Shown here piece by piece: positions 45,281 through 54,501 of a stretch of DNA of 64,000 nucleotides. The notes under the pieces are model-generated. The model searched no databases and was not told where the DNA came from. It was given only the letters and a program-made list of their open reading frames with translations. Positions within the stretch are counted from its first letter, which is position 1. The number at the start of each line of letters is the position of its first letter. A program made the position numbers and the translations under genes. Origin of the DNA: Chloroflexota bacterium (GTDB lineage: Bacteria; Chloroflexota; UBA11872). The stretch lies in NCBI GenBank assembly GCA_026708035.1, contig JAPOVQ010000010.1, positions 58,468-122,467 on the forward strand. Direction: 5' to 3'.

Positions 45281-47260
45281 ATGGGCAGTAGTGGATTGGT
45301 AACCCGGCGCAAGGTCATGCGCGGGGGGTTGGCCGCCTTAGCCGGCGGCGTCGGCGCGGCCGCGCTGGCCGCGTGCGGCGAGGCCGAGGTCGTCGAGAAG
45401 ACGGTCACGGTCACGGTCACCGAAGTTAAAGAGGTGATCAAGGAAGTCCCGGTCGAAGTTCCGGTCACCAAGGAAGTCGAAGTCGAGAAGGTCGTCATCA
45501 AGGAAGTCCCGGTCGAGACCATCAAGGAAGTGCCGGTCGAGACGATCAAAGAGGTCGAGGTCGAGAAGGTCGTCGAGAAGGAAGTCATCAAAGAGGTCTT
45601 CGTCGAGAAGGTCGTCGTCGAGGAGAAGTTGATCGAGCGCGCCCAAGAGCTCGTGCCCGGCATCAACATCTTCAGCTACCCCGAGGTCATTCCGCTGGGC
45701 CCCTACAACCCAACGGTCGGTGGCGAGGTGAGCTACCCGACGTTCGGCAACGCGAACAGCTATCACCCGCTGCGCGCGGCCAGCCGGGCGTCGGTTGAGA
45801 TCGGCAACATGATCCACGAGCCGCTCTATGTGCTCGGCGCGGGCAATGACTTTGCCCCGCTCCTGGCCGCGGGCTCCGAGGTTCAGGACGACCGCACGCA
45901 ATGGCGCATTCGCCTGCGCAACGACGTGGTCTTCCACAACGACGAGCCGTTCAACGCCGACACGGTGATCTCGAACTTCGAAGAAATCTTCGACGAGAGC
46001 ATCGTGCGTGGAGGCATCGTCGGCTTCGCCAACGAGCTCAACAAGGTCGAGAAGGTCGACGACTTCACCGTCGACTTTTTCACCAAGATTCCGAACGCGC
46101 TCTTCCACAAGCCCCTTACCCGCGGCTATCGGCCGTGGCCATTGGTGGCCAAGGAAATGGGCGAAGACTTCGACTTCAACCCGATCGGGACCGGTCCCTT
46201 CAAGTTCGAGAGTTGGACCGACAACGTCGAGCTGGTCGGCACGCGATTCGAAAAGTACGGCTGGGCTCCCTGGTACTCCGCCAACCAGGGTCCGGCATAC
46301 GCAGACCGGGCCGTCGGCAAGGTGCTGTCGAACGACAGCACGGCGCGGATCAACGCGATGGAGGCGGGCGAGGTCAGCTTCCTGCTCCACTTCGTGTTCC
46401 CGCACGTGCAGCGCATCTCGACCAACCCGAGCTTCCGGGTGTTGGGGATCCTGAACGAGGGCATGCCGCAGTACATGCCGATCAACACGCAGCTGTTCCC
46501 GACGGACGACGTCGAGGTCCGCCGCGCGATGATCGAAGGCATTGACCGCCGCACGGTCACCGTGCGCGCCAACGGCGGCGTTCCGCCGGTAGTCGTCAGC
46601 AACTGCCTCACGTCGGAGGCGGTCAAGGGCTACAACCCGGAGGTCAACAACCTCTACACCTTCGACGTGCAGAAGGCGCAGGCGCGGCTGGACGCCGCCG
46701 GTTGGACGCTGGGCGACGACGGCTTCCGTTACAACTCGGATGGCGAGTTGCTCGAGATCGTGTTCCCGGACACCGGCTTTCCGGTGCGCGAGCTGTTCAA
46801 GCTCGACGTCGAGAAGTCGCTCGGCATCTCGGTGCAGATTCCGAAGATGGAAGGCAGCACGTTCAACGAGCAGATGCAGAACGGCGCCTTTCACGCGGCG
46901 TACGTGGGTGTCGGCGGGCCGGACGGCGACGTGCTGTGGGACCGCTTCCACACCTCCGTCTACGGGCTGCCGGGGCGCGCATACTCGCGCTGGATGTACA
47001 CGGACCCGCCCGGAGAGGCCACGCCAGGCGTGGAGCTGGATGCGCTGCTCGACGGCGCCCGGGTCGAGTTCGACGAGGCCAAGCGGATCGACCTGTGGCA
47101 GCGTGCGAGCCACATCATCATGGACAACGCCTTGATGATTCCGTTCGTCACCGAGTTCCTCAGCTGGATCGCCAACACCGACATCGTCGGCGGGAACCTC
47201 TACGTCGGGAACTTCGCGTTGCCGATCTGGAGCGACTGGTACGACAAGCGGGTTGGCTAG
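45281..47260 (+). CDS. ABC transporter substrate-binding lipoprotein, family 5, with repeated linker
   Basis: Binding protein of 659 residues with GGGGAGG before the ATG. Twin-arginine signal (TRRKVMRGG) and lipobox ALAAC at about residue 32. Residues about 38-120 form a repetitive linker of Val/Glu/Lys units (KEVIKEVPVE, VETIKEVPVE, VEVEKVVEKE), then the ligand-binding domain with IGTGPFKFESW near residue 305. Same architecture as the other two complete binding proteins in the window. Ligand unknown. Confidence 0.92.
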   Translation: MGSSGLVTRRKVMRGGLAALAGGVGAAALAACGEAEVVEKTVTVTVTEVKEVIKEVPVEVPVTKEVEVEKVVIKEVPVETIKEVPVETIKEVEVEKVVEKEVIKEVFVEKVVVEEKLIERAQELVPGINIFSYPEVIPLGPYNPTVGGEVSYPTFGNANSYHPLRAASRASVEIGNMIHEPLYVLGAGNDFAPLLAAGSEVQDDRTQWRIRLRNDVVFHNDEPFNADTVISNFEEIFDESIVRGGIVGFANELNKVEKVDDFTVDFFTKIPNALFHKPLTRGYRPWPLVAKEMGEDFDFNPIGTGPFKFESWTDNVELVGTRFEKYGWAPWYSANQGPAYADRAVGKVLSNDSTARINAMEAGEVSFLLHFVFPHVQRISTNPSFRVLGILNEGMPQYMPINTQLFPTDDVEVRRAMIEGIDRRTVTVRANGGVPPVVVSNCLTSEAVKGYNPEVNNLYTFDVQKAQARLDAAGWTLGDDGFRYNSDGELLEIVFPDTGFPVRELFKLDVEKSLGISVQIPKMEGSTFNEQMQNGAFHAAYVGVGGPDGDVLWDRFHTSVYGLPGRAYSRWMYTDPPGEATPGVELDALLDGARVEFDEAKRIDLWQRASHIIMDNALMIPFVTEFLSWIANTDIVGGNLYVGNFALPIWSDWYDKRVG

Positions 47261-47312
47261 CCGAAAGGACTTGGCGCACGCAACTGGGTAGCTAAAGGGA
47301 TCAGGCGCAGGC

Positions 47313-48302
47313 ATGGGTGGCTACATCATCCGACGCGTCCTCTACACGATTCCGGTCGTGTTGGGAGTGCTGGTGACGACGTTCATCCTCCTGCGCCTGA
47401 TCCCGGGCGACCCGGTTGATCTGTTTTATCTCGGCGGCCAGGATCCGTCAGGCACCGTGTCGTTCGTCGTCACGCCCTCGCAACAGAGCGCCTACGACGC
47501 CCTGCGCAAAGAATTCAATCTCGACAAGCACATCGTCCACCAATTCTTCATCTATCTCTGGGACTTCGTCCGCTTCGACTTCGGCAAGTCGATTCGATCG
47601 CAACGGCCCATCAACGAAATCATCGCGGACCACTGGCCCGCCACGATTCAACTCACGATGGCAGGGATGGGAATTGCGTTTCTCATCGGCATTGGCGCCG
47701 GCGTGATCTCCGCGATACGTCACCACACGTGGGTCGACTACGCGTCGCAGGGCTTTGCGGTCTTCGGCGTCTCGATTCCGAGTTTCTTCCTGGGCGTCGT
47801 GCTGCTGCTGATCTTCGCTATTGCCTGGCAAACGGAAGAAGGCAGAGGCATGCTCCCGGTGATCTCCAACGGCCACGGCAAGGAGCTCATCTTGCCCTCG
47901 ATCACGCTGGGCACGGCCGCGTCGGCGATCCTGGCCCGTTTGATGCGCTCCTCCATGCTGGACGTCCTGTCGCGAGACTACATTCGCACGGCGCGCGCCA
48001 AGGGCCTGCGCGAGCGCGCCGTGATCTGGCTGCATGCGCTGCGCAACGCACTGATCCCCGTGGTTACCGTCGCTGGACTGGCGTTTGGCGGCCTGCTCAC
48101 CGGCACGGTCGTCATCGAGATAGTGTTTACCCGGCAAGGACTTGGGCTCCAGCTCATCTCCGCCATCACCCAGCGCGACTATCCGGTCGTTCAGGGACTG
48201 GTGATACTCGCGGCGCTCCTGTACACGCTCATGAATCTCCTTGTCGACATCCTCTACACCTATATCGACCCGCGCGTCCGGCTCGTCCGCGCGTCTGTCT
48301 AG
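47313..48302 (+). CDS. ABC transporter permease, DppB type
   Basis: Permease of 329 residues beginning MGGYIIRRVLYTIP. LIPGDPVDLFY and the insertion of about 30 residues before FNLDKHIVHQF occur as in its paralogue at 59558-60550. EAA-type loop ARAKGLRERAVIWLHALRN. Last gene of this cassette; no ATPase follows. Confidence 0.92.
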   Translation: MGGYIIRRVLYTIPVVLGVLVTTFILLRLIPGDPVDLFYLGGQDPSGTVSFVVTPSQQSAYDALRKEFNLDKHIVHQFFIYLWDFVRFDFGKSIRSQRPINEIIADHWPATIQLTMAGMGIAFLIGIGAGVISAIRHHTWVDYASQGFAVFGVSIPSFFLGVVLLLIFAIAWQTEEGRGMLPVISNGHGKELILPSITLGTAASAILARLMRSSMLDVLSRDYIRTARAKGLRERAVIWLHALRNALIPVVTVAGLAFGGLLTGTVVIEIVFTRQGLGLQLISAITQRDYPVVQGLVILAALLYTLMNLLVDILYTYIDPRVRLVRASV

Positions 48303-48309
48303 GGCGCAG

Positions 48310-49221
48310 CCCGCCTAAGCGTCCGCCGGCCTAGAAGACTCGTGCATGAGCCGTCGCGGCGGTGGAGCAGCGTCGAATTCCAGGGGCGAAGCTCCTGGCT
48401 CCCGGCGATAGCCACGTCAACCTCGATGCCCAACCCCGATCCGGTGGGCAACTGATACCAGGTCCCATCCAGCTCGACCTGCTTGCGATGGATCGCACGG
48501 CGCTCGGGCGTCGCGTCGGAATTGTCGTTCCCCCTGGCCGCTCGCGGAGGCGTGCGCACCTCCAGCCAGGCGCAGTTGGGAATGGCCGCCAGAAAGTGCA
48601 CCGACGCGGCCGTGCACAGCGGGCCGACCGGGTTATGTGGCATTACGTCAATGTAGTGCGCTTAGCACCAGGCGGCGACCTTCATCGCTTCCGTGAATCC
48701 GCCGACGTTGCAGATGTCGATGCGCATGAAGTTCGCCAGCCCGCGCTCGATTTAGGACAGCGCCTGCAACTTGCTCTCGAACTCCTCGCCGATGGCGAAG
48801 GGCACCTCGTCATGGAGCGCAGCGTCTCGTAGGCTTCGGGCGTCTGGTCGCGGATCGGCTCCTCCGGAGAGTCGAGCGCGGCGCGGGTCGGACGCTGATG
48901 GAATGACGCCGCTTCGTCCACTGTCTGGCGGTGGTGGTAGTCGAGACCCAGCACCTGTAACTGCCTCAGGGCCTCGCGCACGCGAATCACCCACTCCGCC
49001 GTCAGGCCGATTGATTCGCGCGGCTCGAAGAGCCGCCCGTCCTCACCGGCATCCGCGGTGTCAAGGCCCAGGCGAATCGCCGGCCAACCGTCCGCATGCA
49101 GGTGCAGCAAGTCTTCGACCAGCTTGGGGCCGTACGGCGCGGAAGCGGTGGCGAAACCGGGGACGAAATCGCGATGCTTTCCTCCCAGGAGCTCATATAC
49201 GGGCACGCTGAGCGCCTTGCC
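48310..49221 (-). pseudogene. Enolase-superfamily dehydratase-like gene, 3' part (decayed)
   Basis: Minus-strand remains of a mandelate-racemase/galactonate-dehydratase-type gene. Recognisable pieces are GKALSVPVYELLGG, VREALRQLQVLGLDYHH, VPFAIGEEFESKLQAL, FMRIDICNVGGFTEAMKVA, HYIDVMPHNPVGPLC, and GSGLGIEVD with RPWNSTLLHRRDGS at the end. Frames change and in-frame stops occur (before IERGLANF and after KVAAWC), so the gene is dead. It continues beyond the IS5 element at 50411-50698. Confidence 0.8.
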
Positions 49222-49225
49222 CTAG
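49222..49225. repeat. CTAG target duplication of the IS5 element (left)
   Basis: CTAG at 49222-49225 matches CTAG at 50407-50410; four-base YTAR targets are usual for IS5-type elements. Confidence 0.85.
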
Positions 49226-50406
49226 GAAACCTCTGAACAACTGGGGTGCCTGAGCGCCGGGGCGCTTGGGCGGGGCCGGAATCGCTGCCGGGGGCGACGC
49301 GCCAGCTCGATTTGCTCTTCAATCCTGTCGCGGGGGCGTGATCGTCCCTGCGCCGGGCGCAGATCGCCCACTTACACGGGTGCGGCGCGGGCCGCCAGGA
49401 GCAGACTGGCAAACCCGAACAACAGGCACAGGCGGGTCCGGTTCTTGGCCAGCCCGCGATACCGCACCTGCCCGTAGCCGAAGTGCCGCTTCACATAAAG
49501 AAACGGATGCTCCACCTTGGCCCGGATGGAGGCCTTGCGCTGCTCCGCCTGGGCGGCAGCGCTGCCGGGCGGCAAGCGCCGCCGCTGCCCCCCGCGTACC
49601 GCCACCTGCCAATCGATCGCCCGCCCCCGATGCTCCGGACGCCGGGCGACCCCCTCGTAGCCCGCAGCGCCCCACACGCGCGTCTCGGCGCCGTGCAGGA
49701 GCTGGGGCACTTGCGTGATGTCCGCCACGTTGGCCGCCGTCGTCGCCACGCTGTGCACCAGTCCCGTCTCGGCGTCCACCCCGATGTGCGCCTTCATCCC
49801 GAAGTACCACTGTTTCCCCTTCTTCACCTGATGCATCTCCGGGTCCCGCGCCTGCGCGCGGTTCTTCGTCGACGCCGGCGCGTCAAGAATCGTCGCGTCC
49901 ACGATCGTCCCTTCGCGCAGCCGCAGCCCCTGGGACGCCAGGTGCTGGGTGATCTCCGCCAGCAGCCCCGCACCCAGGTCGTGCCGTTCCAGCAGGTGCC
50001 GAAAATGGAGGATGGTGGTCTCATCGGGCCGCGGGTCTCGCGCCGTCAGTCCCACGAACCGCTGCACCGACACGCTGTCGTAGAGCGCGTCTTCCATCGC
50101 CGGGTCGCTCAGGTTGTAGAACAGCTGCACGCAGTGAAACCGCAGCAGCAGGGCCAGCGGGTAGGGCGGCCGCCCACGCTCGCCGGTGGGATAGACGGGG
50201 CGGATGCGCTCTTCCAGCCGCGCCCACGGCAGAAGCGCGTCCATGCGCTGGAGAAAGCGCTCCCGCCGCGTCTGGCGCGGCTGCCCGTCATACTCCACGT
50301 CGGCAAATGTGTGTTTTGGGTGCATCGGGGCCCTCACCGGCTATCCGTCACCCCTGAGCATAGGCCCCGCCCACGGGCCGCGACCCGCGACTAAATCGGA
50401 GGTTTC
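49226..50406 (-). mobile_element. IS5-family insertion sequence (1181 bp)
   Basis: Ends GAAACCTCTGA at 49226 and TCGGAGGTTTC at 50396-50406 are inverted repeats with one mismatch, flanked by CTAG duplications. It carries one transposase gene on the minus strand and interrupts the enolase-superfamily remnant. A second, truncated relative with end GAAACCCCTGAACAAC lies at 53036-53390. Confidence 0.9.
49372..50325 (-). CDS. IS5-family DDE transposase
   Basis: Intact transposase of about 317 residues; ATG 50325 or the GTG/ATG four codons upstream. N-terminal domain with RFLQRMDALLPWARLEERI and FHCVQLFYNLSDPAMED. Catalytic blocks: VDATILDAP (Asp), GMKAHIGVDAETGLVH (second Asp region), and the YREK-like end RAKVEHPFLYVKRHFGY with the catalytic Glu. 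Probably functional. Confidence 0.93.
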   Translation of the reverse strand: MHPKHTFADVEYDGQPRQTRRERFLQRMDALLPWARLEERIRPVYPTGERGRPPYPLALLLRFHCVQLFYNLSDPAMEDALYDSVSVQRFVGLTARDPRPDETTILHFRHLLERHDLGAGLLAEITQHLASQGLRLREGTIVDATILDAPASTKNRAQARDPEMHQVKKGKQWYFGMKAHIGVDAETGLVHSVATTAANVADITQVPQLLHGAETRVWGAAGYEGVARRPEHRGRAIDWQVAVRGGQRRRLPPGSAAAQAEQRKASIRAKVEHPFLYVKRHFGYGQVRYRGLAKNRTRLCLLFGFASLLLAARAAPV

Positions 50407-50410
50407 CTAG

Positions 50411-50698
50411 AGGTCGTACGGGGCGATGTCGATCGCCGAGGTCACCGCGGTTAGCACCCGCCTGCTCTCTAAATGCTGGCTGCGATAGAGCCCCTGCCAC
50501 AGAGCGCCGATCTGCATCGGATCTCGCCCGACCAGAAAGTCGCGGTTGTGCCTCACGGCACCCTCGACCGCCCACTCGCGCGCCGACATGCCGGAGCAAC
50601 CCCAGCCCGCGAGGCCCGAGTCGGTCTCGACCTTGACGATGGTCTCGGCGCGCGGCCCGCCCCCAGGGCAGACAAGTCTTGACGGCGGTGATGGTCAT
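50411..50698 (-). pseudogene. Enolase-superfamily dehydratase-like gene, 5' part (decayed)
   Basis: ATG 50698 begins MTITAVKTCLPWG, then a one-base shift at a G5 run leads to ETIVKVETDSGLAGWGC (in the other frame) and MSAREWAVEGAVRHNRDF, QIGALWQGLYRSQH, AIDIAPYDL. Joined across the IS5 site the frame would meet TAG exactly where a Lys/Gln-type codon is expected before GKALSVPV, so the gene carried a stop at the insertion point. Confidence 0.75.
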
Positions 50699-50801
50699 GG
50701 CGAACTCGATTTCCTATGGCCCGGCTGCGCGGCGGCTGGGCATCGAACATAGCGCGATTTCGAAGGCGCCGCGCCCCGGCTGGGGCAATGCAGACCCGGA
50801 C

Positions 50802-51407
50802 CTACCCGCCGGCAATGCCCTGCCGCCAACAGTCGGGAAGGGAATCTCCGACGTTGATCGCGTCGTATGTGCTCCGCCGTCGCATTACCGAACCGAGGTA
50901 TACGCCCCGCGACCAGCCATGGCACGAGAGGAAGTCCGTGGGGAGTGGCTGGTTGTCCGCGAAGCCCGCGAGGTCTTCTTGCAGGCGGAAGCAGGTCTCG
51001 GTTTCCTCGTCGGGCGCTATGCGATAGCTCACGCACCCAAGATCCTCGTCGTGCGGATGGATGCGCTTGGCCGTCACGACGTACTCGGACCGCGAACCGA
51101 AGATGTTCTGATACCAGCCGCGCCCCCAGATGGTTCGCTCGGGGTGATCGGTGTCGATTGTCACGAAGAAGGCCAGCGGCACCGCTAGACCAATTGCAGC
51201 GCCCAAGACTCCCGTCACCACGTGAAGTGGCCATGAAGCCCGCAGACGCCTCGCCACGCCCACGGCCAGGATCATCCCAACCAGCCCGGTCACGATCAGG
51301 AAGATTGGCACGACCCAGCCGGCCGAACGTACGCCAAACGTCAGCAGCACGGCGATCGCCGCGGCTACGAACCCCCAGGCGATCCAGACAAACCGTTCGC
51401 TGGTCAC
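50802..51407 (-). CDS. Membrane protein of unknown function
   Basis: Protein of 201 residues. Three probable membrane helices in the first 85 residues (WIAWGFVAAAIAVLLTFGV, PIFLIVTGLVGMILAVGV, VVTGVLGAAIGLAVPLAFF), then an extracytoplasmic domain of about 110 residues with four Cys residues, which might form disulphides. No family recognised. It follows the glycoside-hydrolase-like gene on the same strand by 24 bp and may be co-transcribed. Confidence 0.7.
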   Translation of the reverse strand: MTSERFVWIAWGFVAAAIAVLLTFGVRSAGWVVPIFLIVTGLVGMILAVGVARRLRASWPLHVVTGVLGAAIGLAVPLAFFVTIDTDHPERTIWGRGWYQNIFGSRSEYVVTAKRIHPHDEDLGCVSYRIAPDEETETCFRLQEDLAGFADNQPLPTDFLSCHGWSRGVYLGSVMRRRSTYDAINVGDSLPDCWRQGIAGG

Positions 51408-51431
51408 GAGTTCGTCAGCGCCGGCGGCGGC

Positions 51432-52997
51432 TCAGCCGTCGGAGCTGGTAATCTGAAACGAGTAGAGTTGCGCGTCGTGCATGTAGAATCGCAGGTGCCG
51501 GTGCGGGATAAAGGTCGAATACACCGTCCCCGAGTCGGTCCCCTCCGGCAGCGGCAGGGTCGCATCGCCGCCCCAGGTCACGACGTGGGAGATTGAGTCT
51601 CCCGTGAAGATGTCGCAGTCATCCGCGGATCGGCCCTCCACCACCCGGTAGGCTACGTCCGCCGCCTCCGCCTTGATATAGCCCTGCGGCCCGCAGGAAG
51701 CGTTGATTACCAGCCGGTCGCCCGGCGCGATGAACGCCTCCGTCAGCAGCATGCCCACGTGCTTGTCGTTCGTCCCGACCGACACGAAGCCATGCCGCCG
51801 CAGTTTGCCCAATCCTAGCGCGTAGGGGCTGCGATCCCGCGCGGATAGGGCGCCGGCGCCCCCGAAGTAGAACCACGACTCATCGCCCACGTCCACCATG
51901 TGTGGCGCCGCCACGACCAGTTCGTCGAACGCGCCGGGCCCTCCGCCGGGAATCCACGTGTGACTCGGCCGCAGGCGGTCCCAGTTGCGCGCATCCCGGC
52001 TGAAGGCCAACTGCGGATGCAGCTTGTACTCCGTCATGGCGAGCACTCCCAGAAACGCCACCCAGTGGCTCCCCAGACGGTAGGGCCGCATGCTGTAGAA
52101 CGAGTCGTCCAGATTGTCCAGCTCTGGGTCCGGCGCCAGCGCCAGCCGCGGCTCGCTCCAGTGGTGAAAGTCCCGGCTCTGCGCCTGGAATATGCGGCGC
52201 ATTCCGCGGCGATTCGGCAACCCGTGCGCCGGGTCCGTGGTCGAGCCGCCGGCGATGGCCCGCTCCACCAGTCCCATGCGAGGACGCGGCGCCATTTCCA
52301 GCCACGGGTGCCGCGTCAGGATGTTGTAAGTCCGCGTCTCGGGGTCGAAGAAGGGATAGATGCTGTCGCCCTGCTTCGCGCCCAAGCCCTCGAACATGGG
52401 CGGCTCGTCATACGTCGTCCAGTGGATGCTGTCCGCCGAATAGGCCCGCCGCACGTTGGCCCCCGGAAGCTCGTCCGCCACCCGAAAGCCCGGCGGCCCA
52501 ATCTCGTAGATCGCCTTGTAGCGGCGCACCGGATCCGTCTCCAGCGGGTCGTCCAGCGGCGCCAGTCCCCAAACGTTGCCGTGGGTTCGGTCGCCCATCA
52601 CGATATTGGTGTCGTGGCCGTCTTCGTGCGTGATCCCCATGGGCGGCTTCACCCAGGTGTATCCGTCTTCCGAGCGCGCGTAGCAGACTCGAAAGCGGGA
52701 TATGTCGTAGTCGATCAGAGTGCCTCCCATGCGGACGGCTTTCTCCTGGTCGATGTCAAAGTCGGAATAGAGGAGGTGGAAGACGCCGTCGTCGTCACGC
52801 CAGACCTTGTAGTCGTCGGCATGCAAATTGACGTGATGCTCCCACGGCTTGTCTTGGACCAGGAGCGGGTTGCCCTCGAACATCGCCGGCGTATGCACGG
52901 TGCGGGTGATGTTCTGGATCTCCTCGATCATCCCGGTGTCGAAGAAATACTGCGGCGTGTCACGGATGTGCAGCTCGGTCGAGTCGAGGTCAGCCAT
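51432..52997 (-). CDS. Glycoside-hydrolase-like five-bladed beta-propeller protein
   Basis: Cytoplasmic protein (no signal peptide) of 521 residues. Repeated patterns of the type RxxYSADSIHWT, RDFHHWSEPRLAL and SRDARNWDRL, and WFYFGGAGA, are typical for clan GH-J/GH43-type propellers (GH32, GH43, GH130 relatives). ADDYKVWRDDDG near residue 60 could supply the N-terminal Asp nucleophile and RYKAIYEIG a second acidic residue, but the catalytic assignment is uncertain. Beta-sandwich-like C-terminus. Probably handles a plant- or algal-type oligosaccharide in connection with neighbouring sugar-acid genes, by inference. Confidence 0.65.
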   Translation of the reverse strand: MADLDSTELHIRDTPQYFFDTGMIEEIQNITRTVHTPAMFEGNPLLVQDKPWEHHVNLHADDYKVWRDDDGVFHLLYSDFDIDQEKAVRMGGTLIDYDISRFRVCYARSEDGYTWVKPPMGITHEDGHDTNIVMGDRTHGNVWGLAPLDDPLETDPVRRYKAIYEIGPPGFRVADELPGANVRRAYSADSIHWTTYDEPPMFEGLGAKQGDSIYPFFDPETRTYNILTRHPWLEMAPRPRMGLVERAIAGGSTTDPAHGLPNRRGMRRIFQAQSRDFHHWSEPRLALAPDPELDNLDDSFYSMRPYRLGSHWVAFLGVLAMTEYKLHPQLAFSRDARNWDRLRPSHTWIPGGGPGAFDELVVAAPHMVDVGDESWFYFGGAGALSARDRSPYALGLGKLRRHGFVSVGTNDKHVGMLLTEAFIAPGDRLVINASCGPQGYIKAEAADVAYRVVEGRSADDCDIFTGDSISHVVTWGGDATLPLPEGTDSGTVYSTFIPHRHLRFYMHDAQLYSFQITSSDG

Positions 52998-53035
52998 GGG
53001 ACGGCCCCTCGAACCCTAATTGGGTCACCGGACAC

Positions 53036-53390
53036 ACCGGGCGACCGAATGGCAGGTGGCCCTGCGGCCGTGGCAGCGCAAGGCGTCTATCCGAGCGAAA
53101 GTGAAGCATCCGTTCCTCTATTTGAAGCGGCACTTCGGCTAGGCGCAGGTGCCGTATCGGGGGTTGGCCAAGCATCGCACCCGGCTGTACCTGTTGTTCG
53201 GACTTGCCAATCTGATTCTGGCGGCGAGTGCCGAGCCGGCGTAAGCGAGCGCAACGCGCCCCGCTCGAGAGACGATCAAGCCCCGGCGACGGGTTTGAAG
53301 AGCAGATCGAGCCGGCGCGGCACCCCAACCGATGATCCCGGCACAGTACCAACGCACGGTACTCATGCACACCAGTTGTTCAGGGGTTTC
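53036..53390 (+). mobile_element. IS5-family remnant
   Basis: Plus-strand translation gives VKHPFLYLKRHFG, an in-frame stop, then AQVPYRGLAKHRTRLYLLFG and LILAASAEPA, the C-terminal end of an IS5 transposase like that at 49372. The right end GGGGTTTC at 53383-53390 preceded by CAGTTGTTCA matches the terminal repeat of the intact element. The rest of the transposase is lost. From 53391 to 53543 nothing is seen. Confidence 0.8.
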
Positions 53391-53543
53391 ATAGGATCCC
53401 GACCTCGGACATTTGCGAACCAGACGACCATGTGCACCATTGCAGCACAGGAACTATCAACAGCCAGCTTGCCATCATCCATCGGAGCGGCTCAGGCAAG
53501 CCATCGTCTCGTCATGACCTCATTAGCTCTGTTGTGCTGCGCG

Positions 53544-54380
53544 TCAATCCGGATGCTTTTGGCCAGATCCCCTCTGCCACTTGTAGAAGGATACGTGCGT
53601 TACAGTAGTCGAGTGGTGTGTCAAGGCTGCTCTACAAGCTTCTCGGGCATTTGGAGTGCGTTGGTCCACACCAATAGGAAGATCCGTATCAGGCACGGAG
53701 TCACAAGCCGGGTTGAACCTTATTTTCTTGATGAGCACTAGCGTGTACGTAGTCTTGTCGACGTGAATCCTGCTGCCATTACGCCACCCGAACGATCTGA
53801 TTCCGTGTGACGTTATCTCGACTTCGTGAAGCTCATTAACGTCACCATTGTGAAAGTAAGCAGTCTTGCATTGATTTGGGAATTGATCTTTTAGATCAGT
53901 CTTGCAAGTCGTCTTGACTACAGGTTTCTTGACAATGAGGCCGCCGGAGTAGCAAAACTCAGTACTGGATTTTAGATGCAGCCTATAGTTCCCTTCGCCT
54001 ACGCGCTTTGTAACGACATGATCGTCACACTTGTTCCCTCGAACAGGCGTCGGATTTGATCCGGTCGGTGCAGGTTGGTTGTCTTCGGGCACGGACCCGT
54101 CATCCACACACTTCTTCTTATAGTAATCCACGCGTTGCCCGGCTGGGCAAGACGTCGGCGCCGTCCTCGGTTGGGGCGTAGTGGCGGGCCTGGGTGTAGC
54201 GGCGGGTGCAGGCTGCCCGTTACTCCTGTTTACACAGGTCTTCTTCCAGTAGTCGTAGCGTTGCCCGTCTGGACAACTTTGCGCACCAGCCTCGCTTGTC
54301 GCCACAGCCAGTGCCACTCCGGCAACTAACGCCCACAGCAGTGTCCAAAGGGCAACTCCCCTGGCTCGCCTTTGCAACAT
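53544..54380 (-). CDS. Secreted protein with two Cys-rich CPxGQRxDYxKKxCV repeats
   Basis: About 278 residues. ATG 54380 with TAGGA upstream gives a clear signal peptide (ARGVALWTLLWALVAGVAL); ATG 54416 is an alternative. Two repeats, SCPDGQRYDYWKKTCVN and SCPAGQRVDYYKKKCVD, are separated by Pro/Thr-rich linkers, followed by a Cys-containing domain of about 150 residues with no family I recognise. Base composition is noticeably less G+C-rich than neighbours, which suggests transfer. First gene of a minus-strand-dominated accessory cluster. Confidence 0.65.
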   Translation of the reverse strand: MLQRRARGVALWTLLWALVAGVALAVATSEAGAQSCPDGQRYDYWKKTCVNRSNGQPAPAATPRPATTPQPRTAPTSCPAGQRVDYYKKKCVDDGSVPEDNQPAPTGSNPTPVRGNKCDDHVVTKRVGEGNYRLHLKSSTEFCYSGGLIVKKPVVKTTCKTDLKDQFPNQCKTAYFHNGDVNELHEVEITSHGIRSFGWRNGSRIHVDKTTYTLVLIKKIRFNPACDSVPDTDLPIGVDQRTPNAREACRAALTHHSTTVTHVSFYKWQRGSGQKHPD

Positions 54381-54501
54381 AGTCGTCCTACAGAGGAGCC
54401 TTTGTGCCATTGTCATCGTGTGCTCTCAACCGCATGAGAAGAGTACGGGCACGACCCGCCTGGGTCAAGCAGGTGGCGCTGCTGGTACTGGGCAAGTTTG
54501 A

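Noticed and set aside
45338..47314. Very long open frame on the minus strand opposite the binding-protein gene
   Set aside because: Shadow frame from high-GC codon use; protein is His/Arg/Asp-rich without domains and lies wholly opposite a clear family-5 binding protein.
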